From: Kaistia algarum
Lineage (GTDB): Bacteria > Pseudomonadota > Alphaproteobacteria > Rhizobiales > Kaistiaceae
DNA length: 64,000 nt
Reading direction: 5' to 3'
Assembly (NCBI RefSeq): GCF_026343945.1
Contig: NZ_JAPKNJ010000004.1
Span: 186,001-250,000 of the forward strand
Shown here: positions 53,168 to 62,402 of the stretch, in pieces
Layout of the letters: each line of letters starts with the position of its first letter
How positions within the stretch are numbered: the stretch's first letter is position 1
Translations under genes and position numbers: made by a program
Notes under the pieces: model-generated
What the model saw: only the letters and a program-made list of their open reading frames with translations
What the model was told of the DNA's origin: nothing
The model's database searches: none

Positions 53168-53458
53168 ATGCGAATGATGCTGCAAGCCCATATCGAGGCG
53201 ATCCAAGGAACCGAGGTACTGAAGTCAGGTAGACTCCAAACAACCATCCAAGCATTCGGCGAGAAGTTCAGACCCGAGGCGACCTATTTTCTGAACAGCA
53301 AGGGGATGCGTAGTTGCCTCTTCGTCTTCGACATGATGGGCCTGGATCAGATGCCGGAGGTCACCGAGCCGTTCTTCCAGCTGGGCTGCGAGGTGATGCT
53401 GGGGCCGTGCATGACGGCGCAGGATCTGCAGGCGGGCCTGGCGGCCTCTGGGCTGTAG
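53168..53458 (+). CDS. Small conserved hypothetical protein (DUF3303-like)
   Basis: A 96-residue protein with the pattern MRMMLQAHIEA...GEKFRPEATYFL...RSCLFVFDMMGLDQMPEVTEPFF, resembling small ferredoxin-like alpha/beta proteins of the DUF3303 type (from memory). Function is unknown. It is followed 23 nt later by the glycosyltransferase gene and is probably cotranscribed. AAGGGAAA lies upstream of the ATG. Confidence 0.65.
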   Translation: MRMMLQAHIEAIQGTEVLKSGRLQTTIQAFGEKFRPEATYFLNSKGMRSCLFVFDMMGLDQMPEVTEPFFQLGCEVMLGPCMTAQDLQAGLAASGL

Positions 53459-53481
53459 GCCCGCACGAGAGAGGCTTTGCC

Positions 53482-54636
53482 GTGATATCCGCAAGCGCCA
53501 TTTCGCGTAGTACATCCACTCGCCCGCTGCGCGTCCTGATGGCGCTCTGGAACGGCGGCGGCAACGTGCCGCCGCAGCGCGCTTTGGCCCGCCAACTGCG
53601 GCGTGCCGGCCATGACGTTCATGTGCTGACCCATGATAGTCTCGCCGAGGGCTTCGCCGGGGATGGCTGCGTTTTTCATGGCCTGGCGACAGCACCGCAA
53701 TGGGATTCGGGCGCGCCTTGCGGTCCCGACGACGAAATCGCCTTCATCGCGCAACATGTCTCCGGCTCGGCGGCCTTCGCAGCGGATTTCCTCGCCAAGC
53801 ACGACGAGATCCGCCCGGACGTCTGCGTGATCGATGCCATGCTGATCACCACGCTCGACGCTGCGATGGAGCGCGGGCTGCGATGGGTCGCCCTCAATCA
53901 TATCGCCTGGAGCCCCGAGGGGCGCGCGCAGAGCTTCATGAGCTCGATCGCGGCCGGCTTGCCGGCGCGTGGCGGAAACGGCACCTTCATGGGCCTGCTC
54001 GAGGCGGCGCCGCTGACGCTTGTGGCCAGCTATGCCGAGTTCGGCACCGCCGCCGCCGCGCCCCACATCCAGTTCGTCGGGCCGATCCGGGAGCCCGCCG
54101 AGGGCGCCCCATGGCCACGCCGGTTCCCGGAGCGTCCCTTCGTTATGGTCAGCCTCAGCACCAGTTTTCAGCATCAGTACGGGACCTTGCGCAGCATCTG
54201 CGAGGCGCTGGCGCCGCTGCCGCTCGACGTTCTCGTGACCACGGGCCGCGGCCTCGCGCCCGAGCAGCTCGATGTGTCGGGTGCCGTCGAGGCGCGGGCG
54301 TTCGTGCCGCATGACGGCGTCATGCCCCATGTAGACCTGGTCGTCACCCATGCCGGGCTCGGAACCCTGATGCAGGCTGCGGGCGCGGGCGTGCCGTGCC
54401 TTTGCCTTCCCAATGGTCGGGATCAGGACGACAATGCCGCGCGCACCACGGCGCTTGGGCTCGGTCGCGCCCTGCCGCCGGATGCCGCGCCCGTCGAGAT
54501 TGGCGCCGCCGTGATGAGCATGCTCGACGATGAGGCCCTGCGCACGGCCTGCCGAGGATTTGCCGCGCGCGTCGACCGCTTCGGCACGCTGGCGCGTGCC
54601 GCCACGCTCGTGGAGGCGTGCGCCGCCCAGGTTTGA
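53482..54636 (+). CDS. UDP-glycosyltransferase-like protein (GT1/MGT family)
   Basis: A 384-residue GT-B glycosyltransferase. The N-terminal lobe starts RVLMALWNGGGNVPPQRALARQLRRAGHDVHVLT (residues 17-50). The C-terminal donor-binding region is VTHAGLGTLMQAAGAGVPCLCLPNGRDQDDNA, the signature of GT1/macrolide-glycosyltransferase-like enzymes. GTG at 53482 is the start, with AGAGAGG 7 nt upstream. The acceptor is unknown. A methyltransferase follows, so tailoring of a small molecule, or antibiotic inactivation, is possible. Confidence 0.82.
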   Translation: MISASAISRSTSTRPLRVLMALWNGGGNVPPQRALARQLRRAGHDVHVLTHDSLAEGFAGDGCVFHGLATAPQWDSGAPCGPDDEIAFIAQHVSGSAAFAADFLAKHDEIRPDVCVIDAMLITTLDAAMERGLRWVALNHIAWSPEGRAQSFMSSIAAGLPARGGNGTFMGLLEAAPLTLVASYAEFGTAAAAPHIQFVGPIREPAEGAPWPRRFPERPFVMVSLSTSFQHQYGTLRSICEALAPLPLDVLVTTGRGLAPEQLDVSGAVEARAFVPHDGVMPHVDLVVTHAGLGTLMQAAGAGVPCLCLPNGRDQDDNAARTTALGLGRALPPDAAPVEIGAAVMSMLDDEALRTACRGFAARVDRFGTLARAATLVEACAAQV

Positions 54637-54661
54637 AGAGACGTCTGTGCAGGAGGTTCTG

Positions 54662-55453
54662 ATGTCGTCATTGCCAACGATACGATTCAATGATGGATCG
54701 GCTTACGAGCGCTTCATGGCACCGTGGAGCCGGTCGGCGGGGACGCTGTTCCTCGACTGGCTGCAGCAGAGGCAGGGTCTGGACTGGGCCGATATCGGAT
54801 GCGGCAACGGCGCGTTCACCGAGTTGCTCCTCGCCCAATGGTCCCCAGCCTCTATTTGCGCCATCGATCCTTCCGAAGAACAGATCGCGGCGGCGCGGCG
54901 AAGAATATCGGCGGAACAGGTCGAGCTTTCGGTCGGCGACGCCATGGCGCTACCGTTTGCCGACGCGCGTTTCGATGCGGCGGTGATGGCGCTGGTGCTG
55001 TTCTTCGTCCCGGACCCGAAGAAGGGTGTCGCTGAAATGCTGCGCGTGACCAAGCCTGGCGGCATGGTCGCCTCCTACACATGGGACATGTTGCGCGGTG
55101 GTACGCCGCCGCAGCTCGTATGGGACGTCTTGCGGGAAATCGGCCAGCCCGTGGTGCTCCCGCCCAGCTTAGAAGTTTCGCGTTTCGATGCGCTCAAAGC
55201 CTTGTGGGCGGAATTCGGTCTGCGCGATATCGAGACGCGCGAGCTGGTCGTCGAGCGAACCTACGCGGATTTCGATGACTACTGGCTGTCGATGGTCGTC
55301 AGCGGCCCCAGCGGGATCGCGGAACGGCTGTCGGATGCGGAGAGCGCGGAGATGAAACGCCTGTTGCAGGCGCGACTGCCGGCCAGCGCCAGCGGCGCCA
55401 TTACGGTTCACGGCTGGGCAACCGCGATCAAGGGCCGAAAAGCCAGTAGGTAG
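54662..55453 (+). CDS. Class I SAM-dependent methyltransferase
   Basis: A 263-residue methyltransferase. Motif I is WADIGCGNGAF (residues 42-52), acidic motif CAIDPSEEQ, then VGDAMALPFADARFDAAV and a post-motif PGGMVASYTW. AGGAGG lies 6 nt before ATG 54662. It resembles UbiE/Methyltransf_11 proteins. It probably shares a transcript with the glycosyltransferase 25 nt upstream. Substrate unknown. Confidence 0.85.
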   Translation: MSSLPTIRFNDGSAYERFMAPWSRSAGTLFLDWLQQRQGLDWADIGCGNGAFTELLLAQWSPASICAIDPSEEQIAAARRRISAEQVELSVGDAMALPFADARFDAAVMALVLFFVPDPKKGVAEMLRVTKPGGMVASYTWDMLRGGTPPQLVWDVLREIGQPVVLPPSLEVSRFDALKALWAEFGLRDIETRELVVERTYADFDDYWLSMVVSGPSGIAERLSDAESAEMKRLLQARLPASASGAITVHGWATAIKGRKASR

Positions 55454-55709
55454 CCTTCGACGACGATGATGCGCCCTCCCAAAAGTCCGCGTCACTATCG
55501 AAGAGCCGCTGAGGTCCGCTTCGGGCCAAAAAAGCCATCAACAAGTGTTGCCCAAGCGCCCCTTCCGCCTTCCTCGCCCACAACCCCCGACACCGCCTCG
55601 AAGCATTGCCGCAGGTAACGAGCTGCCCTGCCCTCACCTCCCTCGACAGCACACAAAAAAACCGCAAGAACTCCTACCGGTTCACAATTCATTCGGGGGG
55701 AGCATTGCT

Positions 55710-56504
55710 ATGTCTGTCTTCTCTATTCGGACGGTTGTCTTCGCCGGCGCGATGTTTGCTTCGTCTCTTGTGAGCGCCGCGACCTTATCCGAGCAGGCGG
55801 AACTGTTGTGCAGTCCGGAAGGGCTGATGCGCCTCGTGCCCCAGTTCAATGTCGATGGGAAGTTCACTGTCCCCGATCCCAATGCCGACCTGCCGAAATT
55901 CCTTTCGGCGCAGCAGGGTCTTTCCAACGCGATCGAAATGATCCTCGCTCAGGAAAATTCGAGCCAGGATCCCTCGAAAATCGGAAGCCTTCCGTCCCGT
56001 CCTCTGGTGCTCCCAAGCCACTGGCTGTCGAGCGAAGTCGGCATCATGACCGATGGGGAAACGCTTAGTTCTCCTGAGGCGGAGGGGAAATTCGGCGGCT
56101 ACGCGGCTACCTCGTTCCTGACCGGCCTTACCCCTGTTCCTCTGTCGCAGGGGAGCATCTACACGATCCGGCAAACGAACCCGACCTATCAGGCGCTGGT
56201 CTACCCGATGCCGACGAGCCACCCGTGCGTGAACCGGCTGGTTCTGGCCGCCGGCAATACGACCGGCTTCTGGCCGACCCCGACCTATGCGCTGGGTCGA
56301 TATCAGCTCGATGGCAACGGCGTTCCGATGCGGGACAAGCCGCTCATCACCTATCTCATCGTTAATATCTGCCTCGATCTCGGCGCCCCGGCGATCGTCG
56401 ATAAGCAGACGCTCCTGCGCCCCAACGCGATGATCATCCTGGCGTTTCACTGGCCGTGCGAGGGCGACGCGTGCGAGGCCAATGGATCCGGCCATCAGCA
56501 CTGA
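55710..56504 (+). CDS. Secreted protein of unknown function
   Basis: A 264-residue protein. The first ~23 residues are a signal peptide (MSVFSIRTVVFAGAMFASSL..., cleavage near VSAATL). The mature part has five cysteines (ELLCSPEG, SHPCVN, VNICLD, WPCEGDACEA), and the tail is Gly/His-rich. GGGGGGAG lies upstream of ATG 55710. I recognise no family. It is probably periplasmic or extracellular. Confidence 0.7.
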   Translation: MSVFSIRTVVFAGAMFASSLVSAATLSEQAELLCSPEGLMRLVPQFNVDGKFTVPDPNADLPKFLSAQQGLSNAIEMILAQENSSQDPSKIGSLPSRPLVLPSHWLSSEVGIMTDGETLSSPEAEGKFGGYAATSFLTGLTPVPLSQGSIYTIRQTNPTYQALVYPMPTSHPCVNRLVLAAGNTTGFWPTPTYALGRYQLDGNGVPMRDKPLITYLIVNICLDLGAPAIVDKQTLLRPNAMIILAFHWPCEGDACEANGSGHQH

Positions 56505-56580
56505 GCCTTCGCGAACCGCACAGATATGGCGCTGCCGCTCGGTGGGGGCGGCGACCGGATGTCGCGTCCGGCCTCCCGTC

Positions 56581-57420
56581 CTATCCCTCGGCTGCGATCC
56601 TCGCCCACAGCGTCTCCACCGCCTCGCGCATAATCAGCGCATCGCTCCAGCGATCCGACAGGTCGGCCCCGTCCGGCCCGGAGATCGCGTAGGGCTGGGG
56701 GCCCAGTTCGCAGACGAAGGAGAGGCTTTCGTCGGTGCCGGCGCGGCCGCGCCAGGAGCGCATGCCGTATTCCCACCAGCCGAGGAACAGATCGAGCCAC
56801 ATCTTGTGATGCGGGAAGGAGATCTCGATCTGTACCTGTTCGCGGCTGGCGACACGGCCGTGCAGTGCCCAGCAATTGTCGAGCACGCGGTGGATATAGC
56901 CGTGATTGGTCTCGTCGACCGGCGTCGCGAACTCGCGCCCGACGAGGAAATGCGAGAGGTCGCCGAGCAGCTTCAAATTCGGGAAGGCGTCGAGCAGGTT
57001 GAGGACGAAATAGAGATCCGTCGTCATCCGGTCGCGATGCGTCTCGATATAGACGGGGAAGTCGACCTCCTCGGCCAGCCGCGTCCAGCCTTCGATCAGC
57101 GGCATGCATTCATAGAGCGTGCGCGGGCGCACATCGGGCTGCAAATCGAGATGATGGATGCCGGTCTCGGTGGCGATGTCGAGCGCTTCCTTGAGGTCGT
57201 CGACGGTCTTCGGGAAGCATTGGCCCTCGGCCACCAGCCCATGCGGCTTGATGAATTCGGCGATTCGCCGCGAGCGGGCGCGGTCGCGCCAATCGGTCGA
57301 GACGCCCTCATAGCCCGCCTCGACGATCATTTCGAGGTTCTGTTCGAGCGTCCTCTCCATCCCGTCGGGCTGGCGGCGTTCCATGGCCCAGAGCGATTGC
57401 ATGACGATGAGCTTCTGCAT
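56581..57420 (-). CDS. Sugar phosphate isomerase/epimerase-like TIM-barrel protein
   Basis: A 279-residue protein of the xylose isomerase-like TIM-barrel (AP_endonuc_2) superfamily. Markers are LEMIVEAGYEGVSTDW, GIHHLDLQPDVRP, PVYIETHRDRMTTDLYFVLNLLDAFPNLKLLGDLSHFLVG and VQIEISFPHH, supplying metal-type Glu, Asp and His residues. GGGGAAACGCC precedes the ATG. No linked sugar operon identifies the substrate. Confidence 0.82.
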   Translation of the reverse strand: MQKLIVMQSLWAMERRQPDGMERTLEQNLEMIVEAGYEGVSTDWRDRARSRRIAEFIKPHGLVAEGQCFPKTVDDLKEALDIATETGIHHLDLQPDVRPRTLYECMPLIEGWTRLAEEVDFPVYIETHRDRMTTDLYFVLNLLDAFPNLKLLGDLSHFLVGREFATPVDETNHGYIHRVLDNCWALHGRVASREQVQIEISFPHHKMWLDLFLGWWEYGMRSWRGRAGTDESLSFVCELGPQPYAISGPDGADLSDRWSDALIMREAVETLWARIAAEG

Positions 57421-57473
57421 GGCGTTTCCCCGTTTATGGTTGACGCCAGCATGCAACGATCGGCCCCTTATGG

Positions 57474-58829
57474 CTATGGCGAGCGGAAATCCCCCCGATA
57501 GAGGGAGCGGATGACCGCCGGCGTGGTCAGCCCCTGCACGATGACGGTGAAGACGACGACGGCATAGCAGACCGCCGCCAGCGCATCGCGATACGGCCCC
57601 TCCGGCAGGCCGAGCACGAGCGCGAGCGAGATGCCGCCGCGCAGCCCCGTCCAAGTCAGAACGCCGATCGCCGGCCAGCGCCCGCCGGGCGGCGCACGTT
57701 CGAGGAGCACCGGCGGCGATACGCTGAGGAAGCGGACGATGAGCGCCAGCGGCACGGCGGCAAGGATCGGCAGCCAGCCGCCGGAGAGAAAGGGCACGGC
57801 GAGGATCTCGAAGCCCATGAACAGGAAGAGCAGCGTGTTGACCAGATCGTCGGCGATAGCCCAGAAATCCTTCAACGCCGCACGGTGCGCCGTGGCCTTG
57901 TTCTCGGCCGGACCGGAGTGGAAGAAAACGAGGCCGGCGACGACGACGGCGATCGGCCCGGAAATATCGAGCCAGGCCGCGCCGCGATAGGTGCCGAAGA
58001 CGAGCGCCAGCGAGATGATGACCGAAAGCGTCGGCTCCTTGGTCTTGCGCAGCACGAAAGCACCGAAATAGCCGGCGCCAAGGCCGAGCATGGCCGCGCC
58101 GACGCCGCCGACGACGAACTCGATCGCGATCCGGCCATTGCCGAGCGCATGCGGATCGCCGCTGGCCGCCGCCAGCAGGGCGAAGAACAGCACGACGGCC
58201 GCGCCGTCGTTGAAGAGGCTCTCGCCGGAAATCAGCGCGCGGAGTTCGCCCGGCATATGGACCCGCTTCAGAAGCTGGTCGACGGCGACGGCGTCGGTCG
58301 GCGCCAGGATCGCGCCGAGCACGAGGCACCAGACCAGCGGCACGCCGACGCCGGCAACCGCGAAGACGCCATAGATGCCGACGCCGAAGAGACCCGTGGC
58401 GAGAAAGACGCCGATGCTCGCCAGCACGAAGATCGGCACGGCGCGCCGGCGGAGCGCCACGACATCGACATGCAGGCTCGCCGCGAACAAGAGCAGCGCC
58501 AATATGCCGTCGAGCAGCAGCTTCGGCAGGTCGGCATGGCTGAGGCGCAGCCGCGCGCGATGGTCGAGATCATAGGGCAGCAGCGAGGAGAGCATCATCA
58601 GCACGCCGGAAATCAGCAGCGCTCCGATCAGCAGCGCGATCGGGCGCGGCAGGTCGATCGTCCGCTCGTTGAGGACGCCGATGGCCGCCGCCATGATGAA
58701 GAGCAGCGCGGCAAAGTCGAAGGTCGAAAAAAGTGGATCCACGCGATTCGCCGCCCCTTGTTGCGGTCGCACAATGCCACGGCCGGCCCGGACGACAAGA
58801 TGGGCTGGCGGCTGTTCCGAACTGTTCAT
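57474..58829 (-). CDS. Cation:proton antiporter (CPA1 family)
   Basis: A polytopic inner-membrane Na+/H+ (or K+/H+) antiporter with ~12 hydrophobic segments. The conserved block LGAILAPTDAVAVDQLLKRVHMPGELRALISGESLFNDGAAVVLF is diagnostic (ion-binding Asp in LFNDG). GLRGGISLALVLGLP lies near the C-terminus. The length is 451 residues from ATG 58829; that start lacks a ribosome-binding site, and GTG 58742 (VDPLFSTFDF) is an alternative giving 422 residues. Divergent from the gnd-like gene. Confidence 0.9.
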   Translation of the reverse strand: MNSSEQPPAHLVVRAGRGIVRPQQGAANRVDPLFSTFDFAALLFIMAAAIGVLNERTIDLPRPIALLIGALLISGVLMMLSSLLPYDLDHRARLRLSHADLPKLLLDGILALLLFAASLHVDVVALRRRAVPIFVLASIGVFLATGLFGVGIYGVFAVAGVGVPLVWCLVLGAILAPTDAVAVDQLLKRVHMPGELRALISGESLFNDGAAVVLFFALLAAASGDPHALGNGRIAIEFVVGGVGAAMLGLGAGYFGAFVLRKTKEPTLSVIISLALVFGTYRGAAWLDISGPIAVVVAGLVFFHSGPAENKATAHRAALKDFWAIADDLVNTLLFLFMGFEILAVPFLSGGWLPILAAVPLALIVRFLSVSPPVLLERAPPGGRWPAIGVLTWTGLRGGISLALVLGLPEGPYRDALAAVCYAVVVFTVIVQGLTTPAVIRSLYRGDFRSP

Positions 58830-58888
58830 AGAGTTGCGCTAGAGACGGGGCGACTGCGCTCCGGCAGGAACGATCAAGGGAGACTGAC

Positions 58889-59866
58889 ATGCAGCTTGGG
58901 ATCATCGGCCTCGGCCGCATGGGCGCCAATATCGCCCGACGCCTGATGCGGGACGGCCATATGACCGTCGTCTATGACCGCAGTGCCGAGGCGGTCGCCG
59001 CCGTCGTCGCCGATGGCGGCGCCGGCGCGAGCGGGCTCGAGGATTTCGTCGCCAAGCTCGCAAAGCCGCGCGCCATCTGGGTCATGCTGCCGGCCGGCGG
59101 CCCGACCGAGGGCACGATCACCGAACTCGCCAGCCTGCTCGAAGCCGGCGACATCATCATCGATGGCGGCAATTCCTTCTACAAGGACGATATCCGGCGC
59201 GCAAAGACACTGTCCGGCAAGGGCCTGCACTATGTCGATGTCGGCACCTCGGGCGGTGTCTGGGGCCTGGAGCGCGGCTATTGCATGATGATCGGCGGCG
59301 AGGCCGACATCGTGACCCATCTCGACCCGATCTTCGCGACGCTCGCGCCCGGCATCGGCACGATCGACCGGACGCGCGGCCGCAACTCGCCCGATGACCG
59401 CGCCGAGCGCGGCTATATCCATGCCGGTCCGGCCGGCTCCGGCCATTTCGTCAAGATGGTCCACAACGGCATCGAATATGGCCTGATGCAGGCTTATGCC
59501 GAGGGCTTCGACATCCTGAAGATGAAGAATTCGGCGGAGCTCCCGGCCGATGAGCGCTACGATCTCAACATGGCCGATATCGCCGAGGTCTGGCGCCGCG
59601 GTTCCGTCGTCTCGTCCTGGCTGCTCGACCTGACGGCCCTGGCGCTCGCAAGCGATGCGGAGCTGTCGCACTATTCCGGCTCGGTCGCCGATTCAGGCGA
59701 GGGCCGCTGGACGGTGCAGGCGGCGATCGAGGAGGCGGTTCCGATCCCGGTCCTCGCCACGGCGCTGTTCGCGCGCTTCCGCTCGCGCGAGGAGCACACC
59801 TATGCCGACCGCATGCTCTCGGCGATGCGCTTCGGCTTCGGCGGCCATGTGGAAATCCCGCAATAG
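58889..59866 (+). CDS. gnd: 6-phosphogluconate dehydrogenase, decarboxylating, short form
   Basis: A 325-residue enzyme of the short (GndA/YqeC-like) 6-phosphogluconate dehydrogenase class, about 140 residues shorter than E. coli Gnd. The NAD(P) motif is [17 protein letters not shown] (3-19). [32 protein letters not shown] and [29 protein letters not shown] carry the substrate and catalytic residues (Lys, Asn, Glu). It converts 6-phosphogluconate to ribulose 5-phosphate. A terminator follows. Confidence 0.92.
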   Translation: MQLGIIGLGRMGANIARRLMRDGHMTVVYDRSAEAVAAVVADGGAGASGLEDFVAKLAKPRAIWVMLPAGGPTEGTITELASLLEAGDIIIDGGNSFYKDDIRRAKTLSGKGLHYVDVGTSGGVWGLERGYCMMIGGEADIVTHLDPIFATLAPGIGTIDRTRGRNSPDDRAERGYIHAGPAGSGHFVKMVHNGIEYGLMQAYAEGFDILKMKNSAELPADERYDLNMADIAEVWRRGSVVSSWLLDLTALALASDAELSHYSGSVADSGEGRWTVQAAIEEAVPIPVLATALFARFRSREEHTYADRMLSAMRFGFGGHVEIPQ

Positions 59867-59877
59867 CGGTCCTTTCC

Positions 59878-59907
59878 AATGCCGGGCTCGAAGGAGCCCG
59901 GCATTTT
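59878..59907 (+). terminator. Rho-independent terminator after gnd
   Basis: AATGCCGGGCTC (59878-59889) and GAGCCCGGCATT (59894-59905) form a 12-bp perfect stem with a GAAG tetraloop; the last stem T's continue into TTTT at 59904-59907. Confidence 0.85.
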
Positions 59908-59960
59908 GCATCCTTCCCCGCGTTGACGCGTTGTCCTGGCATCAACAGGAGCCAGCGACC

Positions 59961-60224
59961 ATGTCCATCGCCGCAGAAATCAAAGAGCACGCCGAAATCG
60001 TCGGCGCCGACGGCGTCCATGTCGGAACCGTCGATAAGGTCGAGGGCGACCGCATCAAGCTGATCAAGACCGATAGCGGCGAGGGTCACCATCGCGGCGA
60101 CCATCACTTCATCCCGCTCGGCCTCGTGGCTGACGTGGAGAACGGCACTGTGCGGCTCTCCGCCAATGCCGCCGTCGCCATCACGCTCGAAGAAGAAGAG
60201 AGCGGCGCCTCGATCGAGCAGTAG
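59961..60224 (+). CDS. DUF2171 family protein
   Basis: An 87-residue DUF2171 protein, related to PRC-barrel-like small beta proteins. The pattern IKEHAEIVGADGVHVGTVDKVEGDRIKLIK is typical, followed by a His-rich stretch (GEGHHRGDHHFIPLGLV) and VRLSANAAVAI. Function unknown. AGGAG lies upstream of ATG 59961. It is convergent with the ADP-ribosylglycohydrolase-family gene. Confidence 0.8.
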   Translation: MSIAAEIKEHAEIVGADGVHVGTVDKVEGDRIKLIKTDSGEGHHRGDHHFIPLGLVADVENGTVRLSANAAVAITLEEEESGASIEQ

Positions 60225-60232
60225 CGGCTACC

Positions 60233-61273
60233 CTATCGAGGCGCGACCGCGGCGAGTTCCGCGGCGACCGCGCCGAGATCGAGGCCGTTGACGAGCTTCA
60301 ATTCGGCGACGAGGTCGTCCGGCGCGCCAATCGCGTCGGTCCAGGCCGCCGCGATTGAGCCGGCGATCAGCGCCAGCGTGTCACAATCATTGCCGGCATT
60401 GGCCGCCGCCACGATCACCGCCCACGGATTGCCCTCTGCGACAACCAGTCCGATCGCCGTCGGCACAGCCTCGGCCATCGGCAGACCGGCACCGATCACC
60501 GCGCCCAGTTCATTCATGGCGCCGTCGACATCGCCCTTGAAGCGCTCGGCAATGGTCAGCGCCAGTTCCATGCGCCGGATAACGCTGGGGCCTGCGGCGA
60601 AACGGCCGCGGGTGACGGCGAGCTTCTCGCCGGCCTCGGCCCCGGCCATCGCTGCATCGGCGAGGCTGATGCGGCCATCGCGCGCCAGGCCGGCTGCGAT
60701 GGCAGCCGCGACGGCGCCGGCACCCGACCAGGAAATCTGCGTATTGTGCGTCGGCGCCGACAGGATGGATGCCACATCCACAGCACCCGTTATATCGCCC
60801 GGACGCACGCAGCCGGCGACCGGCGCCCGCATTGCTGCGCCATTGGTGGTTCCCATCGAGGCGGAATAGAGCGGAGGCGTCGCGACAACGGAGGGGTCTT
60901 CGCCGGCCTTCAGCCGGTCGATCGCCGCCTTGGTCGTCGGGCCGGCGAAGCGGCCGAAGCCGCGCGGATCATCGGACCAGCGGATCAGCCCTCGCGCCGC
61001 ATCGGCGAGCGTCGGCTGGCCTTTCGACTCGATCAGGATCTCGGCCATGGCCAGCATCTGCGTCGCATCGTCCGTGAGCGAACCCGGCGCCGAGCCGATC
61101 GAGAATGGTGCCATGGGCGTGGGCGCGAAGAAACGTGTGATCTTGCCTCCGAACAGCGCCGGAATATCACCCGGATACATCGCTTCCGGCGGCGCACCAA
61201 GGGCGTCGCCGAGACAGGCAGCGGCGAGAACGTTTTCGATGCGCTCGGCAAGGGTGAGGGACGATGCGGTCAA
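60233..61273 (-). CDS. ADP-ribosylglycohydrolase family protein
   Basis: A 346-residue member of the ADP-ribosylglycohydrolase (DraG-like) superfamily. Metal-site motifs are CLGDALGAPPE (near residue 20), SLTDDATQML (near 65) and NDCDTLALIAGSIAAAW (near 305). Start: TTG at 61273 with AAGGAG 6 nt upstream; an upstream in-frame start would overlap pfkB. Next to a PfkB kinase and adenine deaminase, an N-glycosidase or ADP-ribose-related role in nucleoside salvage is plausible. Confidence 0.85.
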   Translation of the reverse strand: MTASSLTLAERIENVLAAACLGDALGAPPEAMYPGDIPALFGGKITRFFAPTPMAPFSIGSAPGSLTDDATQMLAMAEILIESKGQPTLADAARGLIRWSDDPRGFGRFAGPTTKAAIDRLKAGEDPSVVATPPLYSASMGTTNGAAMRAPVAGCVRPGDITGAVDVASILSAPTHNTQISWSGAGAVAAAIAAGLARDGRISLADAAMAGAEAGEKLAVTRGRFAAGPSVIRRMELALTIAERFKGDVDGAMNELGAVIGAGLPMAEAVPTAIGLVVAEGNPWAVIVAAANAGNDCDTLALIAGSIAAAWTDAIGAPDDLVAELKLVNGLDLGAVAAELAAVAPR

Positions 61274-61320
61274 GGGAAACTCCTTCGAAGAACGAAAATG
61301 GCAGGGCAAGGGGGAAAGCG

Positions 61321-62220
61321 TCAAAGTCCGATGCGGTCCGGATCGACCCGGCCGTGAACGAGAAAATCGGCGGCGATCCGTGTCGCAAGACCGGCCGCAT
61401 CGACGAAGCGGTCGCCACGCGAGAGCGCGAAGGCGATGCCGGCGAGAAAAGTGTCTCCAGCGCCCGTCGTATTCACCGGGCGGATCGGTAGCGCCGGCAC
61501 ATGGACCGAGCGCCCGCTTTCATGGACGAGGACGCCGCCGCCGCCGAGGGTGACGCAGACGCGGCGCCGGTCGCCGGCCAGCGCCATGGCAAGCCGCTCG
61601 GCCCGATCGAGAAGCTCGCCGGAGACGGCTTCCTTCTCGCACCAGGCGGAGAGCGCGGTAGCATTGGTGCAGATCACGTCGGCGGTGGCGGCGGTCGCGA
61701 AGGTCGCGTCCCAGCCATGGATGCGGATGCCGGTAAATTCCATGTCGATGATCGAAATGCCGCCTTCGCTGCGCACACGGGCAAACAGCGACTGCAGCGC
61801 GGCGGGATCAAAGAAATTGCAGGTGACGATGTCGCCATGCGCGACATGCAGGGTCTCGCCGAGGCGCTTCACCAGATCGTCATGGATCGGCGCCAGCACG
61901 ATCGCCTTCTCGCCGGTCTTGTCGACGAGAATGATGCAGCTGCCGCTGGCGACGCCGGGCAGTCGCTCGATTTTCACGGCAAGTCCCGGAACGCGCTGCA
62001 TCTCCTCGACCAGAAAGGTTCCCGTCCGATCGTCGCCGACCGTGCCGACGAATGTCACTGGGGCCCGAAGCGCCGCGAGCGCCCGAGCCGTGAACACGCC
62101 CTGCCCGCCGACCACCTCGCGATAGGCGGAGGCGAACATCTTCTCGTCATGAGCCGGCAAATGATCGATTGTGAAGACGCGATCGAGATCGACTGTGGAG
62201 AGGCAGTAGATGCGGCTCAT
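61321..62220 (-). CDS. PfkB family carbohydrate/nucleoside kinase
   Basis: A 299-residue ribokinase-family kinase. The N-terminal substrate region has GGQGVFTARALAALRAPVTFVGTVGDD. The C-terminal PfkB signature and catalytic Asp are in PVNTTGAGDTFLAGIAFAL (near residues 250-268), with LGGGGVLVHESG before it. It phosphorylates a sugar or nucleoside, possibly ribose from the glycosidase 47 nt downstream. Substrate cannot be read from sequence. Confidence 0.9.
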   Translation of the reverse strand: MSRIYCLSTVDLDRVFTIDHLPAHDEKMFASAYREVVGGQGVFTARALAALRAPVTFVGTVGDDRTGTFLVEEMQRVPGLAVKIERLPGVASGSCIILVDKTGEKAIVLAPIHDDLVKRLGETLHVAHGDIVTCNFFDPAALQSLFARVRSEGGISIIDMEFTGIRIHGWDATFATAATADVICTNATALSAWCEKEAVSGELLDRAERLAMALAGDRRRVCVTLGGGGVLVHESGRSVHVPALPIRPVNTTGAGDTFLAGIAFALSRGDRFVDAAGLATRIAADFLVHGRVDPDRIGL

Positions 62221-62256
62221 GGCGACGGGTTCCGATCGCGAGGATCTTTTCTTTCA

Positions 62257-62373
62257 CCTCCCCCAGAGGGAGAGGTCGACGGCGAGGCGGCGTGTGAGCG
62301 GTTAGGGAACTCCCCGGATAGCGCCGCAACCCCTCACCCGGACCTGCGGTCCGAGCTCTCCCTTTGGGAGAGG
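62257..62373. repeat. Palindromic repeat pair (type A-like)
   Basis: CCTCCCCCAGAGGGAGAGG (62257-62275) and CTCTCCC-TTT-GGGAGAGG (62356-62373) with CCCCTCACCCGGACC before it form inverted units of the kind seen at 49942-50332. It fills the gap between pfkB and adenine deaminase. Confidence 0.6.
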
Positions 62374-62402
62374 CGAAGAGCACGAACAGCCATCTCACGC
62401 CC

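Noticed and set aside
52949..53255. Small minus-strand open frames opposite the 96-residue gene
   Set aside because: Several phases are open with low-quality composition and no family match; the plus-strand gene is the better candidate.
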